From Mesorhizobium sp. (GTDB taxonomy: Bacteria; Pseudomonadota; Alphaproteobacteria; Rhizobiales; Rhizobiaceae), in contig JAHBYX010000014.1 of NCBI GenBank assembly GCA_019635735.1, positions 1 to 64,000 on the forward strand: a stretch of 64,000 bases of DNA, written 5' to 3'. Shown piece by piece: positions 8,510 to 17,726 of this stretch. A model generated the notes under the pieces. The model was given only the letters and a program-made list of their open reading frames with translations. It was not told the DNA's origin and made no database searches. Positions within the stretch are counted from its first letter, which is position 1. Each line of letters starts with the position of its first letter. The position numbers were made by a program, and so were the translations under genes.

Positions 8510-8974
8510 TCACGCGGCGTGGGAAGCCGGGGTTTCCGACAGGAAGGAATGGATGGCGGCCGGATCCGCCGTGGCGCGGATCTTGGCGACCGTGTCGCCA
8601 TCCCTCAGCACTCTGGCGATGCGCGACAGCGCCTTCAGATGATCTGCTCCCGCGCCCTCGGGCGCCAGGAGTAGGAAGACCAGGTCGACCGGCTGGTCGT
8701 CGAGCGCCTCGAATTCCACGGGCTGCTCGAGGCGGGCAAAAAGCCCGGTGATCTTCTTCACCCCGGCAAGCTTGCCGTGCGGAATGGCGATGCCGTTGCC
8801 GACGCCGGTCGAGCCGAGACGCTCCCGCTGCAGGATCGTGTCGAACACTTCCCGCTCGGGCAGGCCGGTCATTTCGGCGGCTCTCTCGGCCAGCAGCTGC
8901 AACAGCTGCTTCTTCGAATTCGCTCGCAGCGATGGCATGATCGCCTTCTGGTCGATCAGGTCGCTCAGGTCCAT
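8510..8974 (-). CDS. ptsN: Nitrogen-regulatory PTS IIA-like protein PtsN
   Basis: 154 residues covering one PTS EIIA type-2 domain. The phosphorylatable histidine is His66 in GVGNGIAIPHGKL. In the nitrogen PTS (PtsP-NPr-PtsN) this protein takes phosphate from NPr and regulates potassium transport, ABC transporters and nitrogen or carbon balance rather than moving sugar. It is the last gene of the leftward rpoN-hpf-ptsN block, a gene order kept across Proteobacteria, which supports the call strongly. Confidence 0.96.
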   Translation of the reverse strand: MDLSDLIDQKAIMPSLRANSKKQLLQLLAERAAEMTGLPEREVFDTILQRERLGSTGVGNGIAIPHGKLAGVKKITGLFARLEQPVEFEALDDQPVDLVFLLLAPEGAGADHLKALSRIARVLRDGDTVAKIRATADPAAIHSFLSETPASHAA

Positions 8975-9042
8975 TGTTCTTCCCCTGCTTCCGCTTCGGG
9001 CTGCCGCGAAAATCGCACCTTCGGCCCGGGAGAGCGCGTGGA

Positions 9043-9624
9043 TTAGGTGCCGCGGGTCTGCAGCGACGGATCGATCCAGCCGATGTTTCCGTCCGGCCGG
9101 CGATAGACGATATTCAACTGGTCGCTTCCGGAATTGCGGAAAACGAAGACGGGACTGTCCTTGGCGTCCAGTTCGATGACTGCCGAGGCCACGGACATGG
9201 AACGCAGGGAAAGCACGCTTTCGGCCACAACCGCGGGAGCGTAGTCGGCCGGGATCTCCTCGTCTTCATGAGGGAGTGCCTCCATGACGCGATACGACAT
9301 GTCGATCGCTTCGCCGTTCGAGCCGCCCGCGCTGTGGGACTTGAGCCGGCGCTTGTAGCGGCGCAGACGCTTCTCGATCCGCTCCGCCGCCGCATCGAAG
9401 GCGGGAAGCGGATCCTGCCCCTGGCCGGTCGCCTGGAGGGTAAGGCCGGTGTCGAGATGAATCACGCAGTCCGCGTCAAACCGCGACCCCTGCTTCTCGA
9501 CCGTCACATGTCCGGAGAACCCGCCGTCGAAATATTTGGCAACCGCGTCTCTGATCCGTTCCTCGATGCGCCCGCGGAACGCATCGCCGATTTCCATCTG
9601 TTTGCCCGAAATTCGCAGGTTCAT
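9043..9624 (-). CDS. hpf: Ribosome hibernation-promoting factor, long form
   Basis: 193 residues, so the long HPF type. The N-terminal S30AE domain (about 1-100, MNLRISGKQMEIGDAFRGRI) binds the decoding centre, and the C-terminal domain (about 135-190, ending in VYRRPDGNIGWIDPSLQ) drives 100S ribosome dimer formation in stationary phase. The linker is rich in Lys, Arg and Ser. It lies between rpoN and ptsN, its normal place. A 252-base gap from rpoN probably carries its own promoter. Confidence 0.95.
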   Translation of the reverse strand: MNLRISGKQMEIGDAFRGRIEERIRDAVAKYFDGGFSGHVTVEKQGSRFDADCVIHLDTGLTLQATGQGQDPLPAFDAAAERIEKRLRRYKRRLKSHSAGGSNGEAIDMSYRVMEALPHEDEEIPADYAPAVVAESVLSLRSMSVASAVIELDAKDSPVFVFRNSGSDQLNIVYRRPDGNIGWIDPSLQTRGT

Positions 9625-9876
9625 TGAGAACTGACCTCTTCTGACCGGTTTCGAACTGGAGAAATCTTATACCTGTGGCAGCGGCGCACAAGGTTCGTAT
9701 CGGCTCTTTCGGCCGGAGTTCGACATTAGGTCCCGCATTGGGCCGGATCGCTTCCTGCTCGGCGCAGTGCCCGGAACCGGCCACCCGTTCCATGCGGCCG
9801 GGCTTCTAGACACTCCCTTTCCGGATGTCAACGAAGTGCCGAGCGTCTGGTTGCCTTCCCGGCGGCCCGCCGGCCG

Positions 9877-11394
9877 TCAGGCATTCGCGTGCGCCATCGC
9901 ACGCTTTTCCCGCCGACGCTGGACGGAGGACGGAATGTTCATGCCCTCCCGGTATTTGGCGACCGTCCGGCGGGCGATATCGATGCCGGTTTTCCTCAGG
10001 ATATCCACAATCGCGTCGTCGGAGAGGACGTCGGCCGATTTCTCCTGGTCGATCAGGCTGCGGATGCGGTGCCGCACCGCTTCGGAGGAATGCGCATCGC
10101 CGCCCTCGGCCGAAGCGATGGACGCCGTGAAGAAGTAGCGCAGTTCGAACACGCCGCGCGGGGTGAGCATGTATTTGTTCGAGGTCACCCGCGAGACGGT
10201 CGATTCGTGCATGCCGATCGCGTCCGCAACGGTCCTCAGGTTCAGCGGCCGCAGATGGCTGACGCCATGCAGCAGGAAGCCGTCCTGCTGCCGCACGATC
10301 TCGGCCGTCACCTTGAGGATCGTCTTGGCGCGTTGGTCGAGGCTGCGGGTCAGCCAATTGGCGCTTTGCAGGCACTCGGCGAGGAAGTCCTTGTCGCCGG
10401 CGCTCTTCGCAACCGCGTTCACCCGCGTGTAGTAGGCCTGGTCGACGAGGACGCGCGGCAGCGTCTCCGGATTGAGCTCGATCGCCCAGCTGCCGTCGGG
10501 GGCCGCCTTGACGATGACATCGGCCACGATGCTGGTCGTCGGTCCCGTGGCGAAGGCCAGACCCGGCTTCGGATCGAGCGCCCGGATCTCCGCCAGCATG
10601 TCGATCAGGTCGTCCTCGTCGACGCCGCAGATGCGGCGCAGGGACTGGAAGTCTCGCCGCGCGAGAAGCTCCAGATGTCCGACGAGCTTCTCCATCGCCG
10701 GATCGAAGCGATCCCTGGCGCGGAATTGCAGCGACAGGCACTCGGCGAGGTCGCGCGCGAAAATGCCGACCGGATCGAAGGTCTGGCAGGTTTTCAGGAC
10801 GCGCTCGACCGCGGCGACGGAGGTGCCGAGCCGCTCGGCCGTCTCGGCGACCTCTCCGCGAAAATAGCCGGCTTCGTCGAGCGAATCCGCGAGGTCGGCG
10901 GCGATCAGCCGCTCCGCGGGATCGGCAAAGGCGAAGGAGATCTGCTCGCGGACATGGTCGCGCAGCGTCACCGGGTGGGCGGCGACCGAATCGAGATCGA
11001 AACTCTCGCCGGGGGGAAGCTTGCCGCCGACATTGGATTTCCACTGCGCCGCGAGGTCCGGACCGAGGCGGTCCGTGATCCCGGGCTCGTCGGGGAAGAC
11101 GTTTTCCAGCGTGCTGTCGAGCTTGTCGGAGATGGCCTCGGCGCTCCACTCGAGCTCCGGCTCGAGCCAGTCCGGCGAAGCCTCTTCCGAAGCGGCCGAC
11201 GGTTCCGGTGCGTCATCGCCGCCGGCGCCCTCGTCCGAACTGCGTTCCAGCAGGGGATTGCGCTCGATCTCCTCGTCGATGAAGCGTTCCAGCTCGGTGT
11301 GAGTGTATTGCAGCAGGCGAATCGACTGCATCAGCTGCGGCGTCATCACGAGCGCCTGCGACTGCCGCATCTGAAGCTTGGCTGCTAACGCCAT
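9877..11394 (-). CDS. rpoN: RNA polymerase sigma-54 factor
   Basis: 505 residues. Region I at the N-terminus is glutamine- and leucine-rich (LQMRQSQALVMTPQLMQSIR, 7-26) and contacts the bacterial enhancer-binding proteins. It is followed by an acidic region II (about 45-100), the core-binding domain, an HTH, and the invariant RpoN box ARRTVAKYRE at about 474-483. The product directs core RNA polymerase to -24/-12 promoters for nitrogen and other regulons. It follows lptB and precedes hpf, as in many Proteobacteria. The PII uridylyltransferase gene glnD also lies in this window but far away. Confidence 0.97.
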   Translation of the reverse strand: MALAAKLQMRQSQALVMTPQLMQSIRLLQYTHTELERFIDEEIERNPLLERSSDEGAGGDDAPEPSAASEEASPDWLEPELEWSAEAISDKLDSTLENVFPDEPGITDRLGPDLAAQWKSNVGGKLPPGESFDLDSVAAHPVTLRDHVREQISFAFADPAERLIAADLADSLDEAGYFRGEVAETAERLGTSVAAVERVLKTCQTFDPVGIFARDLAECLSLQFRARDRFDPAMEKLVGHLELLARRDFQSLRRICGVDEDDLIDMLAEIRALDPKPGLAFATGPTTSIVADVIVKAAPDGSWAIELNPETLPRVLVDQAYYTRVNAVAKSAGDKDFLAECLQSANWLTRSLDQRAKTILKVTAEIVRQQDGFLLHGVSHLRPLNLRTVADAIGMHESTVSRVTSNKYMLTPRGVFELRYFFTASIASAEGGDAHSSEAVRHRIRSLIDQEKSADVLSDDAIVDILRKTGIDIARRTVAKYREGMNIPSSVQRRREKRAMAHANA

Positions 11395-11505
11395 CTACGG
11401 ACTCGACCCCACCCGACCCGAGCCCTGGCATTTTGCCCGGCTCAGGCTTGCCGGGCAATGAAACTGGCCCGGCTCTTGCTTGTCAAGGCTATCAGGCAGG
11501 CCTTC

Positions 11506-12312
11506 CTAAAGGGTAAAGCCTTCGCCGAGGTAGAGGCGCCGCACATCCGGGTTATTGATGATGTCGGAAGCGCGGCCGTGGGTCAGCACTTCGCCCGCGT
11601 GCAGGATGTAGGCGCGATCGATCAGCCCCAGCGTCTCGCGGACATTGTGGTCGGTGATCAGCACGCCGATGCCGCGGCTGGTCAGATGCCGCACGAGCTG
11701 CTGGATGTCGGCGACCGCGATCGGGTCGATGCCCGCGAACGGCTCGTCGAGCAGCATGAAGTTCGGGCGGCTGGCGAGCGCGCGGGCGATCTCCAGGCGC
11801 CTGCGCTCGCCGCCCGACAGCGCGATCGACGGCGATTTGCGCAGGTGCGAGATGTGGAATTCCTCCAGCAGGGCGTCGAGCGACCGTTCGCGCTCGGCCT
11901 TGTCCTTCTCGACGACTTCCAGCACGGCGCGGATGTTGTTCTCGACCGAGAGGCCGCGGAAGATCGATGCTTCCTGCGGCAGATAGCCGATGCCGAGCCG
12001 AGCGCGGCGGTACATCGGCATGCTCGTGACGTCGAAACCGTCGAGCTCGATCGTGCCCTTGTCGACCGGAACCAGGCCAGTGACCATGTAAAAGCAGGTG
12101 GTCTTGCCGGCACCGTTGGGGCCGAGGAGACCGACGGCCTCGCCCGCGCGCACGCCGATCGACACGCCGCGCACGACGTCGCGGCCCTTGTAGCTCTTGG
12201 TCAGTCCGCGGGCGATGAGCGTGCCCTTGGCGCGGGCCTTGTCGGCGGCGCCCGCCGGACGCGGCTCGGCGGCGGCCTTCATGCCCTTTCTGGGGTCCGG
12301 CATCGAATTCAA
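11506..12312 (-). CDS. lptB: LPS export ABC transporter ATPase LptB
   Basis: 268 residues with an N-terminal extension of about 25 residues typical of rhizobial LptB. Walker A is GPNGAGKTTCF, the signature LSGGERRRLEIARAL, and Walker B FMLLDEPFAGID, followed by the switch His in ITDHNVRET. LptB powers extraction of lipopolysaccharide from the inner membrane with LptFG and pushes it along the LptC-LptA bridge. It starts three bases after the lptA stop (leftward operon lptC-lptA-lptB). lptF and lptG are not in the window. Confidence 0.97.
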   Translation of the reverse strand: MNSMPDPRKGMKAAAEPRPAGAADKARAKGTLIARGLTKSYKGRDVVRGVSIGVRAGEAVGLLGPNGAGKTTCFYMVTGLVPVDKGTIELDGFDVTSMPMYRRARLGIGYLPQEASIFRGLSVENNIRAVLEVVEKDKAERERSLDALLEEFHISHLRKSPSIALSGGERRRLEIARALASRPNFMLLDEPFAGIDPIAVADIQQLVRHLTSRGIGVLITDHNVRETLGLIDRAYILHAGEVLTHGRASDIINNPDVRRLYLGEGFTL

Positions 12313-12315
12313 GCG

Positions 12316-12885
12316 CTACTGACCCTGCTTCTGGGGCGAGAGCAGCATCTTGACGCGTCCCGAGCCGCTGCCGCAGCCGTCCAGCTTCGCGGCGCCCGTC
12401 TTCATCTCGACGGTGAGCTTGCAGCCGACGATCACGTTCTGCCCCTCGGTCAGGACGACCTCGCTGCCGGTGAGGGTCATGATCTCGGTGTCCATGTCGA
12501 ATGTGCCGCGGTCGCCGGTGGCGACCTGGGTCTTCGTCTTCACATAGACCTTGCCGTCGACTTCCATGCGCTGGATGTTGCCGCCGCCGGGCATCGTGGC
12601 CGACGCGGTGTCCGCGCCTTCCTTCTTCTTGTAGTGGACGGTCATCTTGCCGGATTTCAGCAGCGTGTCGCCCTGCACGACGCTGACATTGCCGGTGAAG
12701 ACGGCGACGCTGTCTGCGTCGCGCACCTCGAGCTTGTCGCTCTCGATCTGGATCGGCTTGTCGCCCTGGAGCTGGAGACCGGAGAAATTGCTCGTCCGCT
12801 CCTGCGCCAGCGCGCCGCTCGTCAAGAGCACAAGGCCGATGCAGAGGCCGGCGGAAATCCTAATTGACCGCATTGCTGCCCCCAT
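12316..12885 (-). CDS. lptA: Periplasmic LPS transport protein LptA
   Basis: 189 residues with a signal peptide (hydrophobic GLCIGLVLLTSGALA, likely cleaved after ALA before QERTS). The OstA/LptA beta-jellyroll domain follows, with the alternating pattern IQIESDKLEVRDADSVAVFTG. LptA monomers stack to form the periplasmic bridge that carries LPS from LptC to LptD. The start overlaps the end of lptC by 26 bases; an internal Met at position 5 is an alternative start. Confidence 0.94.
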   Translation of the reverse strand: MGAAMRSIRISAGLCIGLVLLTSGALAQERTSNFSGLQLQGDKPIQIESDKLEVRDADSVAVFTGNVSVVQGDTLLKSGKMTVHYKKKEGADTASATMPGGGNIQRMEVDGKVYVKTKTQVATGDRGTFDMDTEIMTLTGSEVVLTEGQNVIVGCKLTVEMKTGAAKLDGCGSGSGRVKMLLSPQKQGQ

Positions 12886-13567
12886 TCGCCGCCCTGTCCG
12901 CAGGTTTGCCGGGTTCGAGGTCGACGCGGACCCGATTCTCGAACACGATCACGCGACCGTTGTCGGCCATGTTCATCGAGAGCGCGGTGATCCTCGACCC
13001 GTTGAGCAGGATCTCGACCGGGTCGCCCGTCGACATCGACCCGGCATTCATGTCGATGCTGGCCGAGTTCAGCCTGGCCGTCATGCCGTCCGTGGTCGTC
13101 ACGGTCATCGGGCTGTCGAACACCAGCGTATTCTTCGCATTGTCGTAGATGCCGCTCTTGGCGACGACCTTGGCGGAATTCTTCGGATCGACCGGCAGCT
13201 TGGCGTCAATGCCTTCGAGCCGGACCATGTTCGTGTCCTTGAGATCCTGAACCGCACGCAGTGCCGTCATCGTATAGGGCAACTTGTCCTTGGTGAATCC
13301 GTCGAGCTTCGGATTCGCCATCACCAGCTTGCCGTCGCTGATGCCTGCACCCTCGATGCTTATCCCTGCCACGGTCGGTATCGAGACATAGGACCAGCCG
13401 ACGAAGCCGATCACGCCGGCGACGGCAAGGGCCGGCAGCCAGACCTTGAGCCACCGCACACGGCGCGAATGACGCTGTGCGCGGACGAACGCATCATCGG
13501 TGCGCGAGCCCGGTAGAACGGGCCGCGTCTGGGCACTGTCGATGCCTGTCGTCCTGCCTGCCGTCAT
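12860..13567 (-). CDS. lptC: LPS export protein LptC
   Basis: 235 residues from ATG 13567. A basic N-terminus (RAQRHSRRVRWLKVW) leads into one membrane anchor (LPALAVAGVIGFVGWSYVSI), then a periplasmic jellyroll domain with GIYDNAKNTLVFDSPMTV and GRVIVFENRVRVDLEP. LptC docks LptBFG to LptA. Longer in-frame extensions upstream were rejected because they run into AT-rich promoter-like sequence and lack an SD. First gene of the lptC-lptA-lptB block; divergent from sppA across about 280 bases. Confidence 0.92.
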   Translation of the reverse strand: MTAGRTTGIDSAQTRPVLPGSRTDDAFVRAQRHSRRVRWLKVWLPALAVAGVIGFVGWSYVSIPTVAGISIEGAGISDGKLVMANPKLDGFTKDKLPYTMTALRAVQDLKDTNMVRLEGIDAKLPVDPKNSAKVVAKSGIYDNAKNTLVFDSPMTVTTTDGMTARLNSASIDMNAGSMSTGDPVEILLNGSRITALSMNMADNGRVIVFENRVRVDLEPGKPADRAANGGSNAVN

Positions 13568-13848
13568 GCCGTGGGTGATACTCCGGGTCTGCCTGATTGT
13601 GCATCGCAACAACGCACATGGAAATAGGTCCGCATTCCGGCGGCGGAGCCCCAACTGCCGGTTACATCCCAATATGGTTATTTTTGGATAAAAGGACAGG
13701 GGCTTGCCGGCCGAAACACAGGCACGCCGGCAATATAGTGCAGCGCGGCAAGACGTTACAGCCAGATGTTCAGGGTGGCGGCGGGCTCCGCCATGCTCTA
13801 GAAACGGTGAGCCGACGAGACCGCAAATCGCCAGGAGCGAAACCAGAC

Positions 13849-14826
13849 ATGGCGCCGAGAGCCGACGAGATGATTGACCGCCGCCGCCTGCGGCGCAAGC
13901 TGACGTTCTGGCGTGTCGCCGCGATCCTCGTGGCGGCCGTCGCGATTGCCGCAACGACCGGCTGGGCCATGCGCGACAGCCTCGGCGGCGTGGCCGCCGC
14001 CCATATCGCCAAGGTGAGGATCGAGGGGACGATCACCGAGGACGAGGAGCTGCTCAAGCGGCTGAAGGACGTCGCCGAGTCCAATTCGGTGAAGGGGGTG
14101 ATCCTGTCGATCGATTCGCCGGGAGGCACGACCGCCGGCGGCGAGGCGATTTTCGAGGCCGTGCGAAAGCTCGCCACCGCGAAGCCGACGGTCGCCCAGG
14201 TCGGCACGCTCGCCGCCTCGGCCGGCTACATGATCGCGAGCGCCTCCGACCATATCGTGGCGCGCCAGTCCTCCATCGTGGGTTCGATCGGCGTCCTGAT
14301 CCAGTTCCCCAACTTCAGCGGGCTCATGGACAAGATCGGCATCACGCTGGACGAGGTGAAATCCTCGCCCCTGAAGGCCGAGCCTTCGCCATTCAACGTC
14401 ACGACCGACGAGGAAAAGGCGATGCTGCGGTCGATGATCCTGGATTCCTACGAATGGTTCGTCGGCCTGGTCGACGATCGGCGGCCGCTGACGCGCGCCG
14501 AAGTGCTGGCGCTGGCCGACGGGTCGATCTTCACCGGGCGCCAGGCGCTGGCAAGGAAGCTGGTCGACGAACTGGGCGGCGAGGAAAAGGCCAAGGCCTG
14601 GCTGGTCACCAAGGGGGTCGACGCCAAGCTCGACATCGTCGAATGGAAGCCGCGCAAGTCGACAGCCGACTTCTTCCTGTCGAGTGCCATGGGGCAGCGC
14701 GTGGCCGCCTTCCTGGGCTTCCCGGGCCTCGACGCGGACCTGCTGAAGAAGATCGGCGCCGACCGCATCTTTCTTGACGGTATGCTGTCTCTCTGGCACC
14801 CTGATATGGCGACCGTCCCGGACTAA
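13849..14826 (+). CDS. sppA: Signal peptide peptidase SppA (S49 family)
   Basis: 325 residues. An N-terminal membrane anchor (VAAILVAAVAIAATTGWAM) precedes a single S49 protease domain. The oxyanion-side motif SIDSPGGTTAGGEAIFEA, the serine region TLAASAGYMIASAS and the lysine region VKSSPLKAEPSPF together supply the Ser-Lys dyad. The enzyme cleaves leftover signal peptides in the inner membrane. CCAGGAGCGAAACCAGAC precedes ATG 13849, which sets the start rather than a longer upstream reading. ihfB follows 63 bases later. Confidence 0.94.
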   Translation: MAPRADEMIDRRRLRRKLTFWRVAAILVAAVAIAATTGWAMRDSLGGVAAAHIAKVRIEGTITEDEELLKRLKDVAESNSVKGVILSIDSPGGTTAGGEAIFEAVRKLATAKPTVAQVGTLAASAGYMIASASDHIVARQSSIVGSIGVLIQFPNFSGLMDKIGITLDEVKSSPLKAEPSPFNVTTDEEKAMLRSMILDSYEWFVGLVDDRRPLTRAEVLALADGSIFTGRQALARKLVDELGGEEKAKAWLVTKGVDAKLDIVEWKPRKSTADFFLSSAMGQRVAAFLGFPGLDADLLKKIGADRIFLDGMLSLWHPDMATVPD

Positions 14827-14889
14827 GTGACGGATTTTCAAGCATCGTTCCTTTGCAGTCATGAGTTTTTCGAAGGGGGAAGCAGTCGC

Positions 14890-15174
14890 ATGATCAAGTC
14901 CGAACTGGTTCAGCTTATCGCCAATCGCAACCCGCATCTCTTCCTGCGGGACGTCGAGAACATCGTGAATGCGATCTTCGAGGAGATCACCGATTCGCTC
15001 GCGGCCGGTAACCGTGTCGAACTGCGCGGCTTCGGCGCGTTTTCGGTCAAGAACCGGCCCGCCCGCACCGGCCGCAACCCGCGCACCGGCGAATCCGTCG
15101 AGGTCGAGGAGAAATGGGTCCCCTTCTTCAAGACGGGGAAGGAGTTGCGCGAGCGTCTCAACATCGAGGATTGA
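14890..15174 (+). CDS. ihfB: Integration host factor subunit beta
   Basis: 94 residues of the DNABII family. The beta-arm region carries GRNPRTGESVEVEEKWVPFF with the Pro that intercalates into DNA, and the N-terminus MIKSELVQLIANRNPHLFL is the IHF-beta type rather than HU. It pairs with IHF-alpha to bend DNA at sigma-54 promoters, recombination sites and replication origins. A strong SD (AAGGGGGAAGCAG) precedes ATG 14890. sppA-ihfB-lapA is a common alphaproteobacterial order. Confidence 0.95.
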   Translation: MIKSELVQLIANRNPHLFLRDVENIVNAIFEEITDSLAAGNRVELRGFGAFSVKNRPARTGRNPRTGESVEVEEKWVPFFKTGKELRERLNIED

Positions 15175-15207
15175 CGCCGGCAGCCCCGCTGTTATGTCAG
15201 GCAAACC

Positions 15208-15561
15208 ATGCTGAACCGCGTACTCATCGTCGTCGTCCTGGTGCCGCTCGCGGTCATCCTCATTGCGCTCGCGGTCGCCAACCGCATGCCGGTGGCCTTC
15301 ACGCTCGACCCGTTCAATCCGGGCAATCCGGGCCTGACCCTTCAGCTTCCGCTGTTCGTGATGCTCTTCCTCGCGCTCGGCCTCGGCCTGATCCTCGGCA
15401 GTTTCGCGACCTGGTGGAAGCAGGGCCGCTACCGCAAGGAGGCGCGCAACAAATCCCGGGAAGTGCAGTCGCTGATCCAGGAGATCGGCCAGCGCAAGCC
15501 TGCACCTCCAGTGCCCGCTGCCCAGCCGTCCGGCAGCACGCTTCCCGCGACGCGCCATTGA
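15208..15561 (+). CDS. LapA-domain (DUF1049) small membrane protein
   Basis: 117 residues with two transmembrane helices (LIVVVLVPLAVILIALAVAN and LFVMLFLALGLGLILGSFA) and a basic cytoplasmic tail (WWKQGRYRKEARNKSREVQS) ending in a Pro/Ala-rich segment. This is the plan of lipopolysaccharide assembly protein A domain proteins (YciS/LapA), which help tune LPS amount through LpxC turnover in E. coli. Whether it does so here is unknown. It follows ihfB by 33 bases and is probably in the same operon. Confidence 0.85.
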   Translation: MLNRVLIVVVLVPLAVILIALAVANRMPVAFTLDPFNPGNPGLTLQLPLFVMLFLALGLGLILGSFATWWKQGRYRKEARNKSREVQSLIQEIGQRKPAPPVPAAQPSGSTLPATRH

Positions 15562-15583
15562 GCCTCGCTCGCAAGGCCTGCCC

Positions 15584-16552
15584 ATGCGCATGATTTCGGC
15601 CGCAGACGTCGACCGCACGCTCGACTACGCCGCACTTGTCGAGACACTCCGCACGGCGTTCCGCGACGGCGCGGTGCAGCCGGTTCGCCACCATCACACG
15701 ATCGAACGGCCGGACGGGGCGGCGTCGACCCTGCTTCTGATGCCGGCCTGGAACGATCTCGTGCGCGCCGGCACGTCGGACGGCGGCCATGTTGGCGTCA
15801 AGATCGTCACCGTCTCCCCCGACAACAACGCGATCGGCAAGCCGGCGGTGATGGGCCTCTACCTTCTGCTAAACGCCCGCACAGGCGAACCGCAGGCGCT
15901 CATCGACGGTCCGAGGCTGACCCAATGGCGCACCGCCTGCGCCTCCGCGCTGGCCGCGACCTATCTCGCCCGCGAGGACGCGTCGAAACTGCTGATCATC
16001 GGCGCCGGCGCTCTTTCCCGCTTTCTCGCCAATGCCCATTCCGCCGTCCGACCGATCACCGAGGTCCGGATCTGGAACCGCACCGCCGCCAATGCGGAAG
16101 CCGCCGCCGCCGATCTTCGCCAGTCGGGGCTGAACGCATCGGTTGCCGATAACCTCGACGCGGCGCTCGGCTGGGCCGATATCGTCTCGGCGGCCACGAT
16201 CTCGAGCCAGCCCCTGGTGAAGGGCGCACTCCTCTCGCCCGGCGCCCATGTCGATCTCGTCGGGGGATTCACGCCGACGATGCGCGAGGCGGACGACGAG
16301 ACGATCCGCCGCGCCCGGGTCTATGTCGACACACGTGCCGGCGCGACGAAGGAAGCCGGCGACATTGTCCAGCCGCTCGCCTCCGGCGTGCTGACGAGCG
16401 ACGCGATCGTCGCCGACTTGCACGAACTCGCCCGCGGCGAGAAGCCGGGGCGCGGGTCGCCGGACGAGATCACGCTGTTCAAGTCCGTCGGCGCGGCACT
16501 GGAAGACCTCGCGGCGGGGATAGCCGTCTACGAGAACATCGCCCGGGCGTGA
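15584..16552 (+). CDS. Ornithine cyclodeaminase / mu-crystallin family protein
   Basis: 322 residues. The Rossmann motif is LLIIGAGALSRFLANAHS, about residues 138-155, preceded by TQWRTACASALAATYLA, a conserved OCD/mu-crystallin segment. It also has the VTVSPDNNAIGKPAVMGLYLLL region. Members interconvert cyclic imino acids or amino acids with NAD(P)H: ornithine cyclodeaminase, alanine dehydrogenase, ketimine or pyrroline-2-carboxylate reductase. Substrate is not decided by sequence. It starts 22 bases after the LapA-like gene, so it probably shares its transcript. Confidence 0.87.
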   Translation: MRMISAADVDRTLDYAALVETLRTAFRDGAVQPVRHHHTIERPDGAASTLLLMPAWNDLVRAGTSDGGHVGVKIVTVSPDNNAIGKPAVMGLYLLLNARTGEPQALIDGPRLTQWRTACASALAATYLAREDASKLLIIGAGALSRFLANAHSAVRPITEVRIWNRTAANAEAAAADLRQSGLNASVADNLDAALGWADIVSAATISSQPLVKGALLSPGAHVDLVGGFTPTMREADDETIRRARVYVDTRAGATKEAGDIVQPLASGVLTSDAIVADLHELARGEKPGRGSPDEITLFKSVGAALEDLAAGIAVYENIARA

Positions 16553-16640
16553 CGACCACGTTGCCTTTCCGGCGCCGCCGGTTGCGGCTCCACCCTTGCT
16601 GTGGCAGAAGCCGCGAACGCTCAAGGGTGATGGAACAGGC

Positions 16641-17726
16641 TTGAAACCGCCGCGCGACAAACGTCGGCCTTCGAAGGCAAGACCGGGCCAGCCGGCACAG
16701 GCGGCGTTCCGCCCGCTGCCCGGTGGCGCCGCCCCGCGCGCCCGATCGGCCGAGGCCGCGGCGCCGAAGCAGGCGCCCGCCCATGCTCCGGCCTCGCCGC
16801 GTCAGCCGGTGCCTCGCCGGACGGGCGCCCTGCCGGCGGAAAACCTGCCGCTCATCCTCGAAGTCCTGCCGAACGCGGACTATGCGCTTCTCGATTCCGG
16901 CGACGGCGAGAAGCTCGAGCAGTACGGCCCCTACCGCATCGTCCGCCCGGAAGGGCAGGCGATCTGGCGCCGCGCGCTGCCTGAGCGCGACTGGGCGAAT
17001 GTCGACGCGGTCTTTACGGGCGACACGGACGAAGAGGGCATCGGCCGCTGGCGTTTTCCGCGACAGCCCCTCGGGGAGACCTGGCCGATGACCTATGCCG
17101 GCCTGTCCTATCTCGGCCGCTTCACCTCGTTCCGCCATGTCGGGGTGTTTCCCGAACAGGCGTCCCACTGGAGCCACATGGAGGGCCTGATCCGCGCCGC
17201 CCACCGGCCGGTGAAGGTGCTGAACCTGTTCGGCTACACCGGACTCGCGTCGCTGGTGGCTGCGCGCGCCGGCGCAGAGGTGACCCACGTCGACGCCTCG
17301 AAGAAGGCGATCGGCTGGGCTCGCGAGAACCAGGAACTGGCGCGCCTGTCGGACAAGCCGATCCGCTGGATCTGCGACGACGCGATGAAGTTTGTCGAGC
17401 GCGAGGCCCGCCGCGACAGCCGCTACGACCTGATCCTTTTCGATCCGCCGGCCTATGGGCGAGGTCCGAAGGGCGAAGTCTGGCAATTGTTCGAGGACCT
17501 GCCGGCGATGGCCGACCTCTGCCGGCAGATTCTGACGCCGAAACCGCTGGCGGTGGTGCTCACCGCCTATTCGATCCGCGCCTCGTTCTTTGCGATCCAC
17601 GCGCTGATGCGCGACACCTTCGCCGGCATGGGCGGTAGGGTCGAATCGGGGGAGTTGATCATCCGGGAGAAATCGGCAGGCCGCGCGCTCTCCACCTCCC
17701 TCTTCTCGCGATGGGTGGCCAGATGA
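16641..17726 (+). CDS. Class I SAM-dependent rRNA methyltransferase (RlmI-like)
   Basis: 361 residues from a TTG at 16641; a TTG at 16596 is also possible and the start is uncertain. A Pro/Arg/Ala-rich N-terminal tail of about 70 residues is followed by a methyltransferase fold: motif I LNLFGYTGLASLVAARAGAE, acidic motif VTHVDASKKAIGWARENQ, and catalytic-type DPPAYGRGPKG. This is close to the RlmI/RlmK group that makes m5C or m7G in 23S rRNA, but the modified base is not assigned. The stop overlaps the TrmH-family gene by four bases (ATGA), tying two RNA methyltransferases together. Confidence 0.85.
   Translation: MKPPRDKRRPSKARPGQPAQAAFRPLPGGAAPRARSAEAAAPKQAPAHAPASPRQPVPRRTGALPAENLPLILEVLPNADYALLDSGDGEKLEQYGPYRIVRPEGQAIWRRALPERDWANVDAVFTGDTDEEGIGRWRFPRQPLGETWPMTYAGLSYLGRFTSFRHVGVFPEQASHWSHMEGLIRAAHRPVKVLNLFGYTGLASLVAARAGAEVTHVDASKKAIGWARENQELARLSDKPIRWICDDAMKFVEREARRDSRYDLILFDPPAYGRGPKGEVWQLFEDLPAMADLCRQILTPKPLAVVLTAYSIRASFFAIHALMRDTFAGMGGRVESGELIIREKSAGRALSTSLFSRWVAR

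Noticed and set aside
13798..15618. 606-codon open frame opposite sppA, ihfB and the LapA-like gene
   Set aside because: Antisense composition only; the plus-strand genes have SD sites and family motifs.
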